From the IMG/VR virus record IMGVR_UViG_3300028430_000206, positions 1-30,370 of that record: 30,370 nt of DNA. One strand, given 5' to 3'. Below the pieces are notes generated by a model. That model did no database searches, was not told the origin of the DNA, and saw only the letters and a list, made by a program, of their open reading frames with translations. Every line of letters starts with the position of its first letter. Position 1 is the first letter of the stretch. Shown here in pieces: positions 6,895-15,402 of the stretch. Both the position numbers and the translations under genes were made by a program. The DNA comes from a virus.

Positions 6895-6900
6895 TTTTGG

Positions 6901-7434
6901 ATGAATCAAATCGAGCGCGAGTACGACTTCTTTTCAGATCCAGATATGATAAACAAAATTTGTATATTTGTTGCTGAAGGCGGATCATTAATTGATGTTG
7001 CTGCTCTGCATCGCATTCGATACACGACCATTAAGAAATGGATAGAGCAAGATGCGTTAAAGCTTGACCTTTATAATAAAGCTCTTGAGGACCGCAAAGA
7101 ATGGGCGCGTGAAAGAATCTTGAAAGAGATCAGAGAGCTCTCGTTCTTCGATATCAGAAAGATCCTGGCCGATGATGGCTCAGTGCTGCCGCCAAAAGAA
7201 TGGCCCGATGAAATAGCTAAAGCTGTTGTCGGAGTCGATGTCGCCGACATGTTCGAAGGCAAAGGCCAAGAGCGCATTCAAACTGGCTTCATGAAAAAGA
7301 TTAAGTTCATCGATAAAGTTAAGGCCATTGAGATGCAGGCCAAGAACCTGAAGCTCTTGACTGAGCAGGTCGAGCATACTGGTAAGGTAACTCTTGACGA
7401 TCTTATTATGGATACGCAAAAAACTAAAGAGTAA
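6901..7434 (+). CDS. terS: terminase small subunit
   Basis: A 177-residue small terminase, which recognises the phage packaging site and loads the large subunit. The N-terminal 60 residues form a helix-turn-helix ([23 protein letters not shown]). The middle has the family hallmark: a helix ending [21 protein letters not shown], then [15 protein letters not shown], then a basic strand [13 protein letters not shown] that precedes the last helix. Length and order fit the podovirus small-terminase type. There is no recognisable ribosome binding site before ATG 6901 (preceded by ATTTTTGG). With the nearby promoter boxes this suggests a leaderless or near-leaderless transcript. It is followed by a small gene and then the large subunit, the normal order. 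Confidence 0.87.
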   Translation: MNQIEREYDFFSDPDMINKICIFVAEGGSLIDVAALHRIRYTTIKKWIEQDALKLDLYNKALEDRKEWARERILKEIRELSFFDIRKILADDGSVLPPKEWPDEIAKAVVGVDVADMFEGKGQERIQTGFMKKIKFIDKVKAIEMQAKNLKLLTEQVEHTGKVTLDDLIMDTQKTKE

Positions 7435-7453
7435 CCAAAAACAAGGAAGTCTT

Positions 7454-7591
7454 ATGCCTTTAAAAAAAGGAACATCAAAGAAAACAGTTTCATCTAATAT
7501 AAGAAAACAAATTAAAGAGGGTGTGCCTCAAAAACAAGCCATAGCCATAGCTTTATCAAAAGCAGGAAAGACCAAAAAAAAATCTAAGTAA
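7454..7591 (+). CDS. small Lys-rich protein, DUF6496-like
   Basis: A 45-residue, strongly basic protein, [19 protein letters not shown] followed by [18 protein letters not shown] and a Lys tail. The pattern of a Lys-rich start, a short helix, then [13 protein letters not shown] is that of a widespread small phage protein (DUF6496 as I recall) of unknown role. Its charge suggests nucleic-acid or capsid-interior binding. ATG 7454 is chosen because AGGAAG (7443-7448) sits 5 bases upstream; a longer in-frame start at 7394 lies inside the small terminase gene and is unlikely. Its stop TAA shares one base with the large terminase start, implying coupled translation. Confidence 0.82.
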   Translation: MPLKKGTSKKTVSSNIRKQIKEGVPQKQAIAIALSKAGKTKKKSK

Positions 7592-9018
7592 TGAACTCAA
7601 CAGCGGTATTAACTAAATGGAGACAAGATCCAATCTCATTTGTGCGTGAGGTTTTTGGCGTTGAGCCAGATCCTTGGCAGTGTGATGTGCTTGCTGCGTT
7701 CCCAAAGAATCAGCGCCTTGCCATGCAGTCCTCAAAAGGGACAGGCAAGACAGCCCTATTATCATGGTGCGCGTGGAACTTCTTACTCACTCGACCTCAT
7801 CCCAAGATTGTTGCGACCTCGATATCCTATGACAACTTAGCCGATGGTCTATGGACTGAGATGGCCAACTGGCTGAATAAATCTCCACTGCTTAAGGCTC
7901 AGTTCGAATGGACCAAGACTCGGATATTCTCTAAGGATCATCCAGAGACTTGGTATATGTCGGCGCGTACATGGTCCAGATCTGGCGATTCAAACTCACA
8001 AGCGGACAGCCTTGCAGGTATTCATGCTGACTTTGTTCTCTTTGTCTTGGATGAAGTCGGGGGCATACCGGACGGCGTAATGGCTGCAGCTGAGGCAGGT
8101 CTTGCATCTGGTATAGAGACCAAGATCATTATGGCAGGTAATCCTACGCATCTTGAAGGTCCATTATATAGGGCTGCAACAAACGAGCGGCACTTATGGC
8201 ATGTGACTGAGATCACATCTGATCCTGATAATCCTAAACGCTCAACGAGGGTGTCTCTTCAGTGGGCTAAAGAGCAGCGTGATAAGTACGGCGCAGACTC
8301 TCCATGGTATATCGTAAACGTCTTAGGTAGGTTTCCACCTTCATCTATTAACTCATTGCTTGGTCCGCATGAGGTCTCAATGGCCATGCAGCGCGAGTAC
8401 CATGAAAAGGATTTCATGTGGTCTCAGAAGAGAATCGGTGTGGACGTATCAAGATTCGGGAGTGATCGCACTGTTATATTCCCGCGCCAAGGATTAAGGG
8501 CATTCAAGCCAGCCATCATGCAAGGTGCAAGGACTCAAGAAATAGCAGCCAGAGTCATGCAAGCTAAAATTAAATGGGAGTCTGAAATTGAATTCATTGA
8601 CGGCACTGGAGGTTATGGGTCCGGGGTTGTTGATCAATTAATTCAAGCCGGAGGTTCGCCATTAGAGATTCACTTCTCTGGTAAGGCTACAGATCCAGCA
8701 TACTTTAACAAACGCAGCGAGATGTGGTTTAAGATGGCTGAATGGATCAAGCGAGGAGGCGCACTTCCTAATATGCCAGAGCTTGCTCGTGAACTCACTG
8801 CCCCTCAGTACACATTTCAGAATGGGAAGTTTCAGCTTGAATCAAAGGACCTTATCAAAGAGCGGCTTGGTTATTCGCCGGATCTTGCCGACGCTCTGTG
8901 CCTCACATTTGCTTTGGATGAGGCTGCAGGATCTTTTGATCAAATGCTTATGAAAAAACCTATTCGACTAAAGTCCGAATATAATCCAATGGATTACGAT
9001 AAAGAGGTTGATTCTTAA
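7591..9018 (+). CDS. terL: terminase large subunit
   Basis: A 475-residue packaging motor that drives DNA into the prohead and cuts the concatemer. The ATPase domain shows Walker A SSKGTGKT at residues 47-54 and Walker B FVLFVLDEV near 145-153. The C-terminal RNase H-fold nuclease shows GVDVSRFGSDRT near 288, EFIDGTGGYGSG near 335 and SPDLADAL near 435, which together supply the acidic metal-binding residues. Length fits the family. It overlaps the preceding small gene by one base. Everything downstream to the window end is structural, so this gene marks the beginning of the late region. Confidence 0.96.
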   Translation: MNSTAVLTKWRQDPISFVREVFGVEPDPWQCDVLAAFPKNQRLAMQSSKGTGKTALLSWCAWNFLLTRPHPKIVATSISYDNLADGLWTEMANWLNKSPLLKAQFEWTKTRIFSKDHPETWYMSARTWSRSGDSNSQADSLAGIHADFVLFVLDEVGGIPDGVMAAAEAGLASGIETKIIMAGNPTHLEGPLYRAATNERHLWHVTEITSDPDNPKRSTRVSLQWAKEQRDKYGADSPWYIVNVLGRFPPSSINSLLGPHEVSMAMQREYHEKDFMWSQKRIGVDVSRFGSDRTVIFPRQGLRAFKPAIMQGARTQEIAARVMQAKIKWESEIEFIDGTGGYGSGVVDQLIQAGGSPLEIHFSGKATDPAYFNKRSEMWFKMAEWIKRGGALPNMPELARELTAPQYTFQNGKFQLESKDLIKERLGYSPDLADALCLTFALDEAAGSFDQMLMKKPIRLKSEYNPMDYDKEVDS

Positions 9019-9043
9019 ATAAAATTAAATGACGCTTTGAAAA

Positions 9044-9502
9044 GTGGAAATAGAAATCAAGCAAGAGAAATTCAGCGATGTTCGTTATGAAGTTATGCCG
9101 TTAATATACGAGAACTTCAAAGAGACTTCATGGCATAATAATCTCGACCTTGATCTTAATACTGATCTTATGGACGCACTTGAAATAGGTAAGTGCTGGT
9201 TCGCGTTTACTGCGAGAATTAATAAAGAGCTAGTCGGCTACACCACATTTTTCCTGAATCGCCATCCTCATGTAAATGCAAAACAGGCTTATCAAGATGT
9301 GATTTATATAAAGCCAGAATATAGAAAAACAAAAAGAGGAATAGCTCCAAAGCTCATAAAGTATGCTGAAAATGTTCTGAAAGACTATGGCGCTAAATAC
9401 TTTTTATGTGGGGCTCCTGTTGATTATGACAATGGATATTCAAAACTCTTAGAAAAGATGGGATATAAGCCCGTCGATTTATTGCTAGGAAAGAAGGTTT
9501 AA
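9044..9502 (+). CDS. GNAT-family acetyltransferase
   Basis: A 152-residue protein of GNAT type, which transfers acetyl from acetyl-CoA to an amine. The N-terminal half has the helix pair of the fold, and KELVGYTTFFLNRHPHVNA is the central strand pair. YIKPEYRKTKRGIAPKLIKYAE corresponds to motif A, where the acetyl-CoA pyrophosphate loop is normally RxxGxG/A; here it reads KTKRGIA. The C-terminal GYSKLLEKMGYKPVD is the usual last helix and strand. Similar genes sit beside packaging genes in many podoviruses; their substrate is unknown to me. The start is GTG 9044, after a poor ribosome binding site, 26 bases past the large terminase. Confidence 0.82.
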   Translation: MEIEIKQEKFSDVRYEVMPLIYENFKETSWHNNLDLDLNTDLMDALEIGKCWFAFTARINKELVGYTTFFLNRHPHVNAKQAYQDVIYIKPEYRKTKRGIAPKLIKYAENVLKDYGAKYFLCGAPVDYDNGYSKLLEKMGYKPVDLLLGKKV

Positions 9503-9503
9503 T

Positions 9504-9836
9504 ATGGGCGGCAGTGGCGGCGGCGGATATTTTGATTCACTAGAGAATTTTGTAAATCAAAGTCTTGGCGATGTTGGTGAAGTATTTACCGGAACAAAAC
9601 AAAAGGAAGCCATGAAAGAAGAGTCAAGAAAGGCAGGGATTGCTCAAGAAAAAAGAGAAAAGCAAATGGCCGAGCAAGAGGCTAAATCTCAAGAGCAATC
9701 TAAATTTGCTACGGCAAAAAACAGACAGCGAATGATGTCAGGGAAAGGTCGATCTTCGACAATCCTGACCTCTCCGCTTGGAACTCCTGTCGATTCAGCT
9801 GCTCCTCAATCTGGCAAAACTTTATTAGGTAGTTAA
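9504..9836 (+). CDS. short Gly-rich phage protein upstream of portal
   Basis: A 110-residue protein with a Gly-rich start (MGGSGGGGYF), a charged helical middle (about residues 30-75, Lys/Glu/Gln-rich and likely coiled coil) and the tail RSSTILTSPLGTPVDSAA leading to KTLLG. The Ser-Thr-Ile-Leu-Thr stretch followed by a KTLLG end recurs in small proteins encoded next to the portal in many podoviruses. The function is not known to me; a head or internal virion component is likely from position. The stop is followed directly by the portal ATG. Confidence 0.72.
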   Translation: MGGSGGGGYFDSLENFVNQSLGDVGEVFTGTKQKEAMKEESRKAGIAQEKREKQMAEQEAKSQEQSKFATAKNRQRMMSGKGRSSTILTSPLGTPVDSAAPQSGKTLLGS

Positions 9837-11558
9837 ATGTATAAATCAAAACGTCATCATTTAGACATTCTTAAAAATCAATTAGACTCTGAAAGATCTT
9901 CATTTATTTCTCATTGGAGAGATATTTCTGATTATATACTTCCCCGCCGATCTAGGTTTAGCATTACGGAAGCAAATAGGGGCGAGAAAAAAAATCAAAA
10001 GATTATTGATTCAACTGCAACACTTGCAGCTAGAACTTTAAGATCTGGAATGATGGCAGGTATAACTTCACCTGCTCGACCTTGGTTTCGTTTGACTACG
10101 CCAGACCCAGACCTTGCAGAGTTCGGAGCAGTTAAAAAATGGCTCGATGACGTTCAAAGAATTATGGCCACGTCTTATTTAAAATCGAATCTTTATAATA
10201 TATTACCTGTTATGTATGGAGACCTTGGTGTTTTTGGTACTGATCCTGTTTCTATTGAAGAGGATTTTACTGGGGAAGTGATTCATTTTAAATCGTTTCC
10301 TGTTGGATCTTACATGATTGCGAAAGGTCAAAACGGCAGGGTAAATACTTTTTACAGAGAATTTAGAATGACAGTGGCTCAGCTTATTGAGCAGTTCGGC
10401 AAGGTTGATGAAAAAACAGGCAAGCCAGACTGGTCTAAATTTTCAGTTCATGTAAGAAATTTATATGATCAAGGGATGTATCAGTCTTGGATAGACGTGA
10501 CTCATGTTATCATGCCGAATAAAGACTATAAAAGAAACAATCCTTTTCCTAAATTCAAAAAGTTTATTTCATATTATTACGAGACCGGAACAAATTCCGG
10601 AATGGATTCCACATACGAAGATCGATTGCTTGAAGAGGGGGGCTTCGATTATTTTCCAATCCTATGTCCGAGATGGGAGACAACTGGTGAGGATGTATAT
10701 GGAACGTCTTGTCCTGGCATGGAAGCTTTAGGGGACGTGAAGCAGCTTCAGCATGGCGAGAAGCGAGTTATGGAGGCTGTTGATAAAATGGTCCGGCCTC
10801 CTATGACAGGGCCAACATCTTTAAAAAACTCAGCAGCAAGTATATTGCCGGGCGATATCACTTATGTTGATACAGTATCAGGGCAGCAAGGATTTAGACC
10901 ATCTCATGAGATCAACTTTAGAATTCAAGAAATGGAAATGAAGCAAAATCAAGTTCGAAGTCGAATTCAACGAGCGTTCTATGAGGACTTGTTTTTAATG
11001 CTTGCAAATACAGATAGAAGGCAAATCACAGCAAGAGAGATTGAAGAGCGGCATGAAGAGAAACTCTTAGCTCTTGGACCAGTATTAGAGCAATTGAATC
11101 AAGATCTATTAGATCCCATGACAGATATTGTTTTTGATATTCATGTAAAACAAGGTTTAATCCCGCCGCCGCCTCAAGAGCTTCAGGGTATTGATTTAAA
11201 AGTCGAGTACATTTCTATTATGGCTCAAGCTCAAAAGCTTTTGGGAGTTTCTGCTATTGAGAGATTTACAGGCTTTGCGGGTCAAGTCGCTGGGGTTGAT
11301 CCTTCGGTTTTGGATAAGATTAAAACAGATCAAATTCTTGACGTTTATGCGGATACTATTTCGCTTCCTCCTTCTATTGTTAGAACAGACGAAGAGGTTG
11401 CTGAAATTAGATCTCAAAGAGCAAGACAGCAACAAATGGCGCAGCAAGCTCAAATGGAAATGCAAGCTGCAAAGACGGCCAAGGATTTAAGTCAGACAGA
11501 TCTCTCAGAAGATAAGGCGCTCGGAGCAATGCTAGGCCTTGCGAATGCAGGTATCTAA
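9837..11558 (+). CDS. head-tail connector (portal) protein
   Basis: A 573-residue portal of the podovirus head-tail connector family. Twelve copies form the ring through which DNA enters and leaves the capsid. The start HWRDISDYILPRRSRF and the segment RTLRSGMMAGITSPARPWF are very characteristic. Next come the DLGVFGTDPVSIEE region and the stem/wing part, with YGTSCPGMEALGDVKQLQ near residues 288-305. The C-terminus is Gln/Met/Ala-rich and helical, as for the barrel or tail extension in T7 gp8 relatives. It directly follows the Gly-rich gene and its final A is shared with the next ATG. Confidence 0.95.
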   Translation: MYKSKRHHLDILKNQLDSERSSFISHWRDISDYILPRRSRFSITEANRGEKKNQKIIDSTATLAARTLRSGMMAGITSPARPWFRLTTPDPDLAEFGAVKKWLDDVQRIMATSYLKSNLYNILPVMYGDLGVFGTDPVSIEEDFTGEVIHFKSFPVGSYMIAKGQNGRVNTFYREFRMTVAQLIEQFGKVDEKTGKPDWSKFSVHVRNLYDQGMYQSWIDVTHVIMPNKDYKRNNPFPKFKKFISYYYETGTNSGMDSTYEDRLLEEGGFDYFPILCPRWETTGEDVYGTSCPGMEALGDVKQLQHGEKRVMEAVDKMVRPPMTGPTSLKNSAASILPGDITYVDTVSGQQGFRPSHEINFRIQEMEMKQNQVRSRIQRAFYEDLFLMLANTDRRQITAREIEERHEEKLLALGPVLEQLNQDLLDPMTDIVFDIHVKQGLIPPPPQELQGIDLKVEYISIMAQAQKLLGVSAIERFTGFAGQVAGVDPSVLDKIKTDQILDVYADTISLPPSIVRTDEEVAEIRSQRARQQQMAQQAQMEMQAAKTAKDLSQTDLSEDKALGAMLGLANAGI

Positions 11559-11905
11559 TGGCTGTTGTGGATTACTCTGTGGAAACTCTGAACACATGGC
11601 GAGACAGGGCAAGCATTATTACATGGACTGGACTTACGACAGGCGACACTGGCCGTCCATTAGAGATGACAGGATGGGCTGATAGGTCGATTCAAGTTAC
11701 AGGCACGTTCGGCGGTGCGACTGTTAATATTGAGGGATCAAATAATGGGACTAACTGGTCTTTGTTAACAGATCCTCAAGGTAATAACATCGCGTTGACA
11801 TCAGCAAAAATTGAACAGGTAATGGAAATAACTAGATACATTCGGCCAAGTGTTAGCGGTGGATCTGGCACTAGCATAAATATAATCACTTTAGTTAGGA
11901 GATAA
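11558..11905 (+). CDS. small beta-rich virion protein
   Basis: A 115-residue protein with alternating hydrophobic strands: RSIQVTGTFGGATVNIEG, SNNGTNWSLLTDPQGN, then RYIRPSVSGGSGTSINII. This pattern occurs in small proteins near podovirus structural genes and looks like a single beta-sandwich domain, possibly a capsid surface or cement component. No catalytic motif is seen. It overlaps the portal stop by one base, so it is translated with it. Confidence 0.72.
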   Translation: MAVVDYSVETLNTWRDRASIITWTGLTTGDTGRPLEMTGWADRSIQVTGTFGGATVNIEGSNNGTNWSLLTDPQGNNIALTSAKIEQVMEITRYIRPSVSGGSGTSINIITLVRR

Positions 11906-11909
11906 GCAT

Positions 11910-12317
11910 ATGTCATTTAGTAATACAGCAGAGACAGCAGTCTTAAATCAGGTGTTCGTCGGCACTGCATTAAGCTGGAATGGAAACACAAACTTGTGGC
12001 TTGCACTTCACACAGCAGATCCAGGTGAAGCAGGCACAGCTGTAACATCTGAGGCGACATACGGAGGTTATGCGCGTGTTGTTTTAACTCGTGCGACTGA
12101 CTTTACGGTATCTGGAAACACAGTATCTAACGCTAACTTAGAGCAATTTGCAGCTTGTACATCTGGATCGAATATAATTACTCATGCTTCAATTGTTGAT
12201 ACCGCATCAGGCGCTGGGAATATTATTGTTCGAGCAGCTTTAAATTCATCGATCACTGTATCAACTGGAGTTCAGCCTCAGTTCGCAGCGAATGCATTGT
12301 CATTCACTCTGGATTAA
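11910..12317 (+). CDS. putative virion or tail-fibre-associated protein (Gp80-like)
   Basis: A 135-residue protein. The segment LWLALHTADPGEAGTAVTSEATYGGYARV is cut here only to name its parts: WLALHTADP, TSEATYGGYARV, and later NIIVRAALNSSITVSTG. These belong to a short family often annotated as phage tail fibre or virion protein. The C-terminal part is Ala/Ser/Thr-rich with beta alternation. A good ribosome binding site (AGGAG at 11897-11901) precedes ATG 11910. Its location between portal and capsid genes suggests a head-located rather than tail-tip role, which I cannot settle from sequence. Confidence 0.7.
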   Translation: MSFSNTAETAVLNQVFVGTALSWNGNTNLWLALHTADPGEAGTAVTSEATYGGYARVVLTRATDFTVSGNTVSNANLEQFAACTSGSNIITHASIVDTASGAGNIIVRAALNSSITVSTGVQPQFAANALSFTLD

Positions 12318-12320
12318 TAG

Positions 12321-12479
12321 ATGACTCAGGCTGAAGAACTGGCTCTAATGAAATCAAAACCTTTACAGCTTTTTAAGATGTACTTGGCTCAGCTTGAAGA
12401 GGGCACTCCATTAGACGAAGCTCAGACTGCGAAGTTTGAGTATTTAAAAAAACTTTTTATTAAAGATGAAGAAGATTAA
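12321..12479 (+). CDS. small acidic protein, unknown function
   Basis: A 52-residue frame, MTQAEELALMKSKPLQLF then KMYLAQLEEGTPLDEAQ and YLKKLFIKDEED. It is helical and acidic, with no Cys or Trp. It fits exactly into the gap between the flanking genes, 3 bases from each, which supports it as a real gene. I do not recognise a family; small helical proteins at this place often aid assembly of neighbouring structural proteins. Confidence 0.68.
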   Translation: MTQAEELALMKSKPLQLFKMYLAQLEEGTPLDEAQTAKFEYLKKLFIKDEED

Positions 12480-12482
12480 AAA

Positions 12483-13334
12483 ATGAGTTTTATAAGCTTG
12501 AGTGATTACAGCAATAAAGTTGTGATAGGTGGCCAGACTCACTCTTCGACCTTTCGTAAGACAACGACTGTAGTCACAACAGCTGGAGTTTGGTTTGATG
12601 GTTCAAATATGTCGGGACATCCAGTAACTAACTTCTACGCATCAACTCCTCTCAAGGCTGAATACTTACTTGCTAGGGAGGGAATTCAGCATGGATCAAA
12701 TGTCTCTTCTGACCAAAAGCATTTAAAGAGAGTGACTGCGATGTGTTCTGTTGCTCCAGTTAATTTATTATTTATAGACTCACTTTTGTATTATCCATTT
12801 ATTGATGGAGATTCTACAGATGAGCAGGTCTTTGATAATACAAATTCTCTAACCAGAGAAACTACTGGGGTAGGCGTTAATGCGTATGTCGTAGCTCAAG
12901 GAACATACATTGGCGGCGCTGAGTTTTTTATTACATACACAAATCAAGCTGGGGTTTCAGGCCGCACGAGCAAGTTATGCCGAAGTAATCTTGCAACAAC
13001 TGCAGGAACAATAATATCTAGTGGCGCTTCATCGGGAGCAATGTCTAACGCTTGGTTTATTCCATTAGCAGACGGCGATACTGGAATAAGATCAGTTCAA
13101 TCGTTTACGTTTCTAAGTGCAAATGGTGGGATCTTCGCTCTTGTATTGTGTAAAGATTTAGGAAATCTTTCGATTAGAGAAGCCAATGTACCAGCAGAAA
13201 AAGATTTCTTAATTGATACTGGTTTAAATATGCCAATTATTCCAGACGGTGCTTATCTTTCTTTCTTAGTATTGCCGAATGCTTCAATCGCATCGGCTCC
13301 AATTTACGGTAACATTCAAACAACGTGGGGTTAA
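12483..13334 (+). CDS. beta-rich structural protein, paralogue A
   Basis: A 283-residue protein. From about residue 95 it carries a domain shared with the next gene: LLYYPFIDGD, then NTNSLTRETTGVGVNA, then IPLADGDTGIRSVQS, then the ending IYGNIQTTWG. The family is common among phage structural genes, and its role is not known to me beyond probable virion surface or fibre. Residues 1-95 form a short N-terminal region with GGQTHSSTFRKTTT, possibly the attachment part. It begins 3 bases after the preceding stop, and the next gene starts one base after its own TAA. Confidence 0.74.
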   Translation: MSFISLSDYSNKVVIGGQTHSSTFRKTTTVVTTAGVWFDGSNMSGHPVTNFYASTPLKAEYLLAREGIQHGSNVSSDQKHLKRVTAMCSVAPVNLLFIDSLLYYPFIDGDSTDEQVFDNTNSLTRETTGVGVNAYVVAQGTYIGGAEFFITYTNQAGVSGRTSKLCRSNLATTAGTIISSGASSGAMSNAWFIPLADGDTGIRSVQSFTFLSANGGIFALVLCKDLGNLSIREANVPAEKDFLIDTGLNMPIIPDGAYLSFLVLPNASIASAPIYGNIQTTWG

Positions 13335-13335
13335 T

Positions 13336-14619
13336 ATGCCAGGTTTTTCAGGTACAGATGATTTAATAAATGAGATTACAACGAATGGTAAAAAGTTTAG
13401 ATCGCAGATAAACAAAGTTACTGGTATCACAACTGCATATACTGCAGGCCGTGCTTATGATTTATCTATATTGCCTGGATCTCCTGATCGAATGGGACCA
13501 GGTGAGCATCTTATAAATTCATTTGCTCCAGTTAGTTTATTTAACTGGACTCCAAATGGTACAGGATGGGCAGCAACAGCTAATACTTTTGCTAAGACAT
13601 CTGGTACCGCGACAACTCTAACGGCTGATTCTTTAAATATAGGTATTGTTGCAGGTCGTTTTTATCGTGTTCAATATACGATTTCTGCATGGACATCTTC
13701 GAATGTTAATTTCACACTTGGCGGTGCTACGGGAACTGTCCGAGCGGCAATAGGGACTTTTGTTGAGGTAATAACAGCATCATCAACAGCTGGCTTTGTG
13801 TTGCAAGCATCTGTTAGTACAGGTGTGTTTTCAGTATCGAACATTTCTGTCGTTGAATGGGGATCATCTTCTGGCACTATTACGCCAATGTTTCAGCCGT
13901 TTACTACGGCAAATTCGCCAGCATTGTTTCACGGTGGCTCAGTTTCTACTGATTTAAAATCACTTTTAAACATGGGTCTTATGACAACTGCAGCGACAGG
14001 TATAGGTCAATTTTATTTAGTTGATTTACTTGGATCATATCCTTATATCGATGCCAACTCTGCGCTTGCTCAAACTTGCAGTAATACAAATACACTTACC
14101 AGATACACAACCGGAGCAGGTGTTCGGGCCTTTATGGCCTCAGGTGGAACTGGTTATGTGATATCAAATGCAGCGCCAACAACTGTCGGGGCAGTAGCAC
14201 ACAACGTTGCGATGACTTACACGAATTCAGGCGGCACTGGATCTCGTCAAATGCCAGTCACCGTTGCTTGTACTTCATCGGCAATTCAAGGGCATATCAC
14301 TCATTCGGGTGTGGCAGCTTCAAATTATTTCCCACTTCCATTAGCAAATAATGATGCAGGTATTAGGTCGATTCAGTCGATTCAATTATCTGCAGCGACT
14401 GGTACTGCCGGTACTTATTATCATATGTACCTGTACAAAGAGCTAGCTATGCTTCCTTTGCCAGCTGCCAACATTTACTATGAGCGAGATTTTGTTAACA
14501 TGATGCCAAGTCTTGAGCAAATTGTAGACGGAGCTGTTCTTGGTTTAATTTATGTGGCAGGTAGCACGACTGCAGCGAGCACTACATTTATTGGTCACAT
14601 TGAATCGGCTTGGGGGTAA
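13336..14619 (+). CDS. beta-rich structural protein, paralogue B with inserted carbohydrate-binding-like module
   Basis: A 427-residue protein whose C-terminal 200 residues match the neighbouring gene: SYPYIDANSA, NTNTLTRYTTGAGVRA, LPLANNDAGIRSIQS, and the ending FIGHIESAWG. Between the N-terminus and this domain is an extra stretch (about residues 60-180) with FNWTPNGTGWAATANTFAK, GRFYRVQYTISAW and VFSVSNISVVEW. This has the sequence rhythm of a jelly-roll carbohydrate-binding-like module. ATG 13336 is preferred to the upstream in-frame start at 13279, which lies in the previous gene; GGGG at 13327-13330 acts as ribosome binding site. Surface glycan binding is a reasonable inference, not shown. 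Confidence 0.75.
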   Translation: MPGFSGTDDLINEITTNGKKFRSQINKVTGITTAYTAGRAYDLSILPGSPDRMGPGEHLINSFAPVSLFNWTPNGTGWAATANTFAKTSGTATTLTADSLNIGIVAGRFYRVQYTISAWTSSNVNFTLGGATGTVRAAIGTFVEVITASSTAGFVLQASVSTGVFSVSNISVVEWGSSSGTITPMFQPFTTANSPALFHGGSVSTDLKSLLNMGLMTTAATGIGQFYLVDLLGSYPYIDANSALAQTCSNTNTLTRYTTGAGVRAFMASGGTGYVISNAAPTTVGAVAHNVAMTYTNSGGTGSRQMPVTVACTSSAIQGHITHSGVAASNYFPLPLANNDAGIRSIQSIQLSAATGTAGTYYHMYLYKELAMLPLPAANIYYERDFVNMMPSLEQIVDGAVLGLIYVAGSTTAASTTFIGHIESAWG

Positions 14620-14622
14620 GCT

Positions 14623-15402
14623 TTGGCTTTAATAGGGAACTACACTCTATTAAATAGAACATCGATTAGGACATTTGCAGGTACTGCAACGTCTATGACT
14701 GCGTTCAATTACTCCCCTCCAGCAAGTTTAAAAAATAGACTTTCTAAATATGGACAAATATCTGGCACGCCATATGGATATTTAGCACCTGTCAGCTGGG
14801 TTCTTCCTAATGTTGGTGGCGCAATGTCGTCCTATAATCCAGCGATATTAAGTCTTGTTAAATCAAATGCCGACGCAAAAATGGGTTTAAACATGACGGC
14901 CTCTGCGTTTTTAGTTTTAACTTTAACAAACGCTCAGGCTGATCAAATTATTGCTCTTATAGGATCTGCATCTTTTGCAATAGCAGTTTCAAATGCAAAT
15001 TTGTCTGCTGGTGTATCAGCAGATGCAAGTGGGTTTATTGTAATTTCTAGCAGTGCAATTCTTGGTGGGATTATTCCTGTCCAAGCTACTACTACAATGC
15101 TGTTATCTTCTAATGCTATTAATACAGCACTTGCATTTATGATTGCCGAAGCTGGAGGCGCAACGCCATTAAGTCCTGAGGGATTAACTGCAGAGCTCTT
15201 AGACAATCAAGATATCGAAACAGGTTACTCTTTGCGCGAAGCCCTTCGTCTAGTTCTTTCATCTGTTGCTGGCAAAGTCAGCGGCGCAGAGACAACAACC
15301 ATTACGTTTAGAAATATTGTTGATGACAAAGATAGAATTGTTGCTACCGTGGATTCAAACGGAAATCGTACATCTATAACTTATGACGTAAGCGAGTCTT
15401 AA
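14623..15402 (+). CDS. tail or surface protein with a conserved phage C-terminal domain
   Basis: A 259-residue protein. The C-terminal 80 residues follow a pattern widespread in phages: PLSPEGLTAELLD, GYSLREALRLVLSSVAGKVS, TTITFRNIVDDKDRIVATVD, ending in NRTSITYDVSES. This domain appears at the end of diverse phage tail or surface proteins. The N-terminal 170 residues are Ala/Ser-rich with beta alternation and no motif I can name. The start is TTG 14623, well placed after GGGGG at 14612-14616 although a little distant from it. The gene overlaps the next small one by one base. Confidence 0.72.
   Translation: MALIGNYTLLNRTSIRTFAGTATSMTAFNYSPPASLKNRLSKYGQISGTPYGYLAPVSWVLPNVGGAMSSYNPAILSLVKSNADAKMGLNMTASAFLVLTLTNAQADQIIALIGSASFAIAVSNANLSAGVSADASGFIVISSSAILGGIIPVQATTTMLLSSNAINTALAFMIAEAGGATPLSPEGLTAELLDNQDIETGYSLREALRLVLSSVAGKVSGAETTTITFRNIVDDKDRIVATVDSNGNRTSITYDVSES

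Larger units (their letters stand above)
6344..6900. other. control or origin-like region between primase and terminase genes
   Basis: About 560 bases with no rightward gene. It contains an AT-rich hairpin at 6358-6380, the possible minus-strand gene, four clusters of GTGACC-type half-sites, a locally GC-richer patch at about 6741-6786 and a candidate promoter just before the small terminase gene. The position between replication and structural modules fits a replication origin, a transcription switch, or both. Confidence 0.6.

Noticed and set aside
11196-11490. Overlapping ORFs on both strands within the portal 3' end
   Set aside because: They arise from the Gln/Arg-rich portal C-terminus in other frames; their compositions (Leu/Arg- or Ser/Asn-rich) are typical of shadows.
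14943-15206. Minus-strand ORF of 87 codons
   Set aside because: It is a shadow of the well-supported + strand gene at 14623-15402 and has no ribosome binding site or recognisable content.
11558-15402. Diversity-generating retroelement variable region, as in phage BPP-1
   Set aside because: No reverse transcriptase gene and no template/variable repeat pair with adenine-specific differences was seen in the window.
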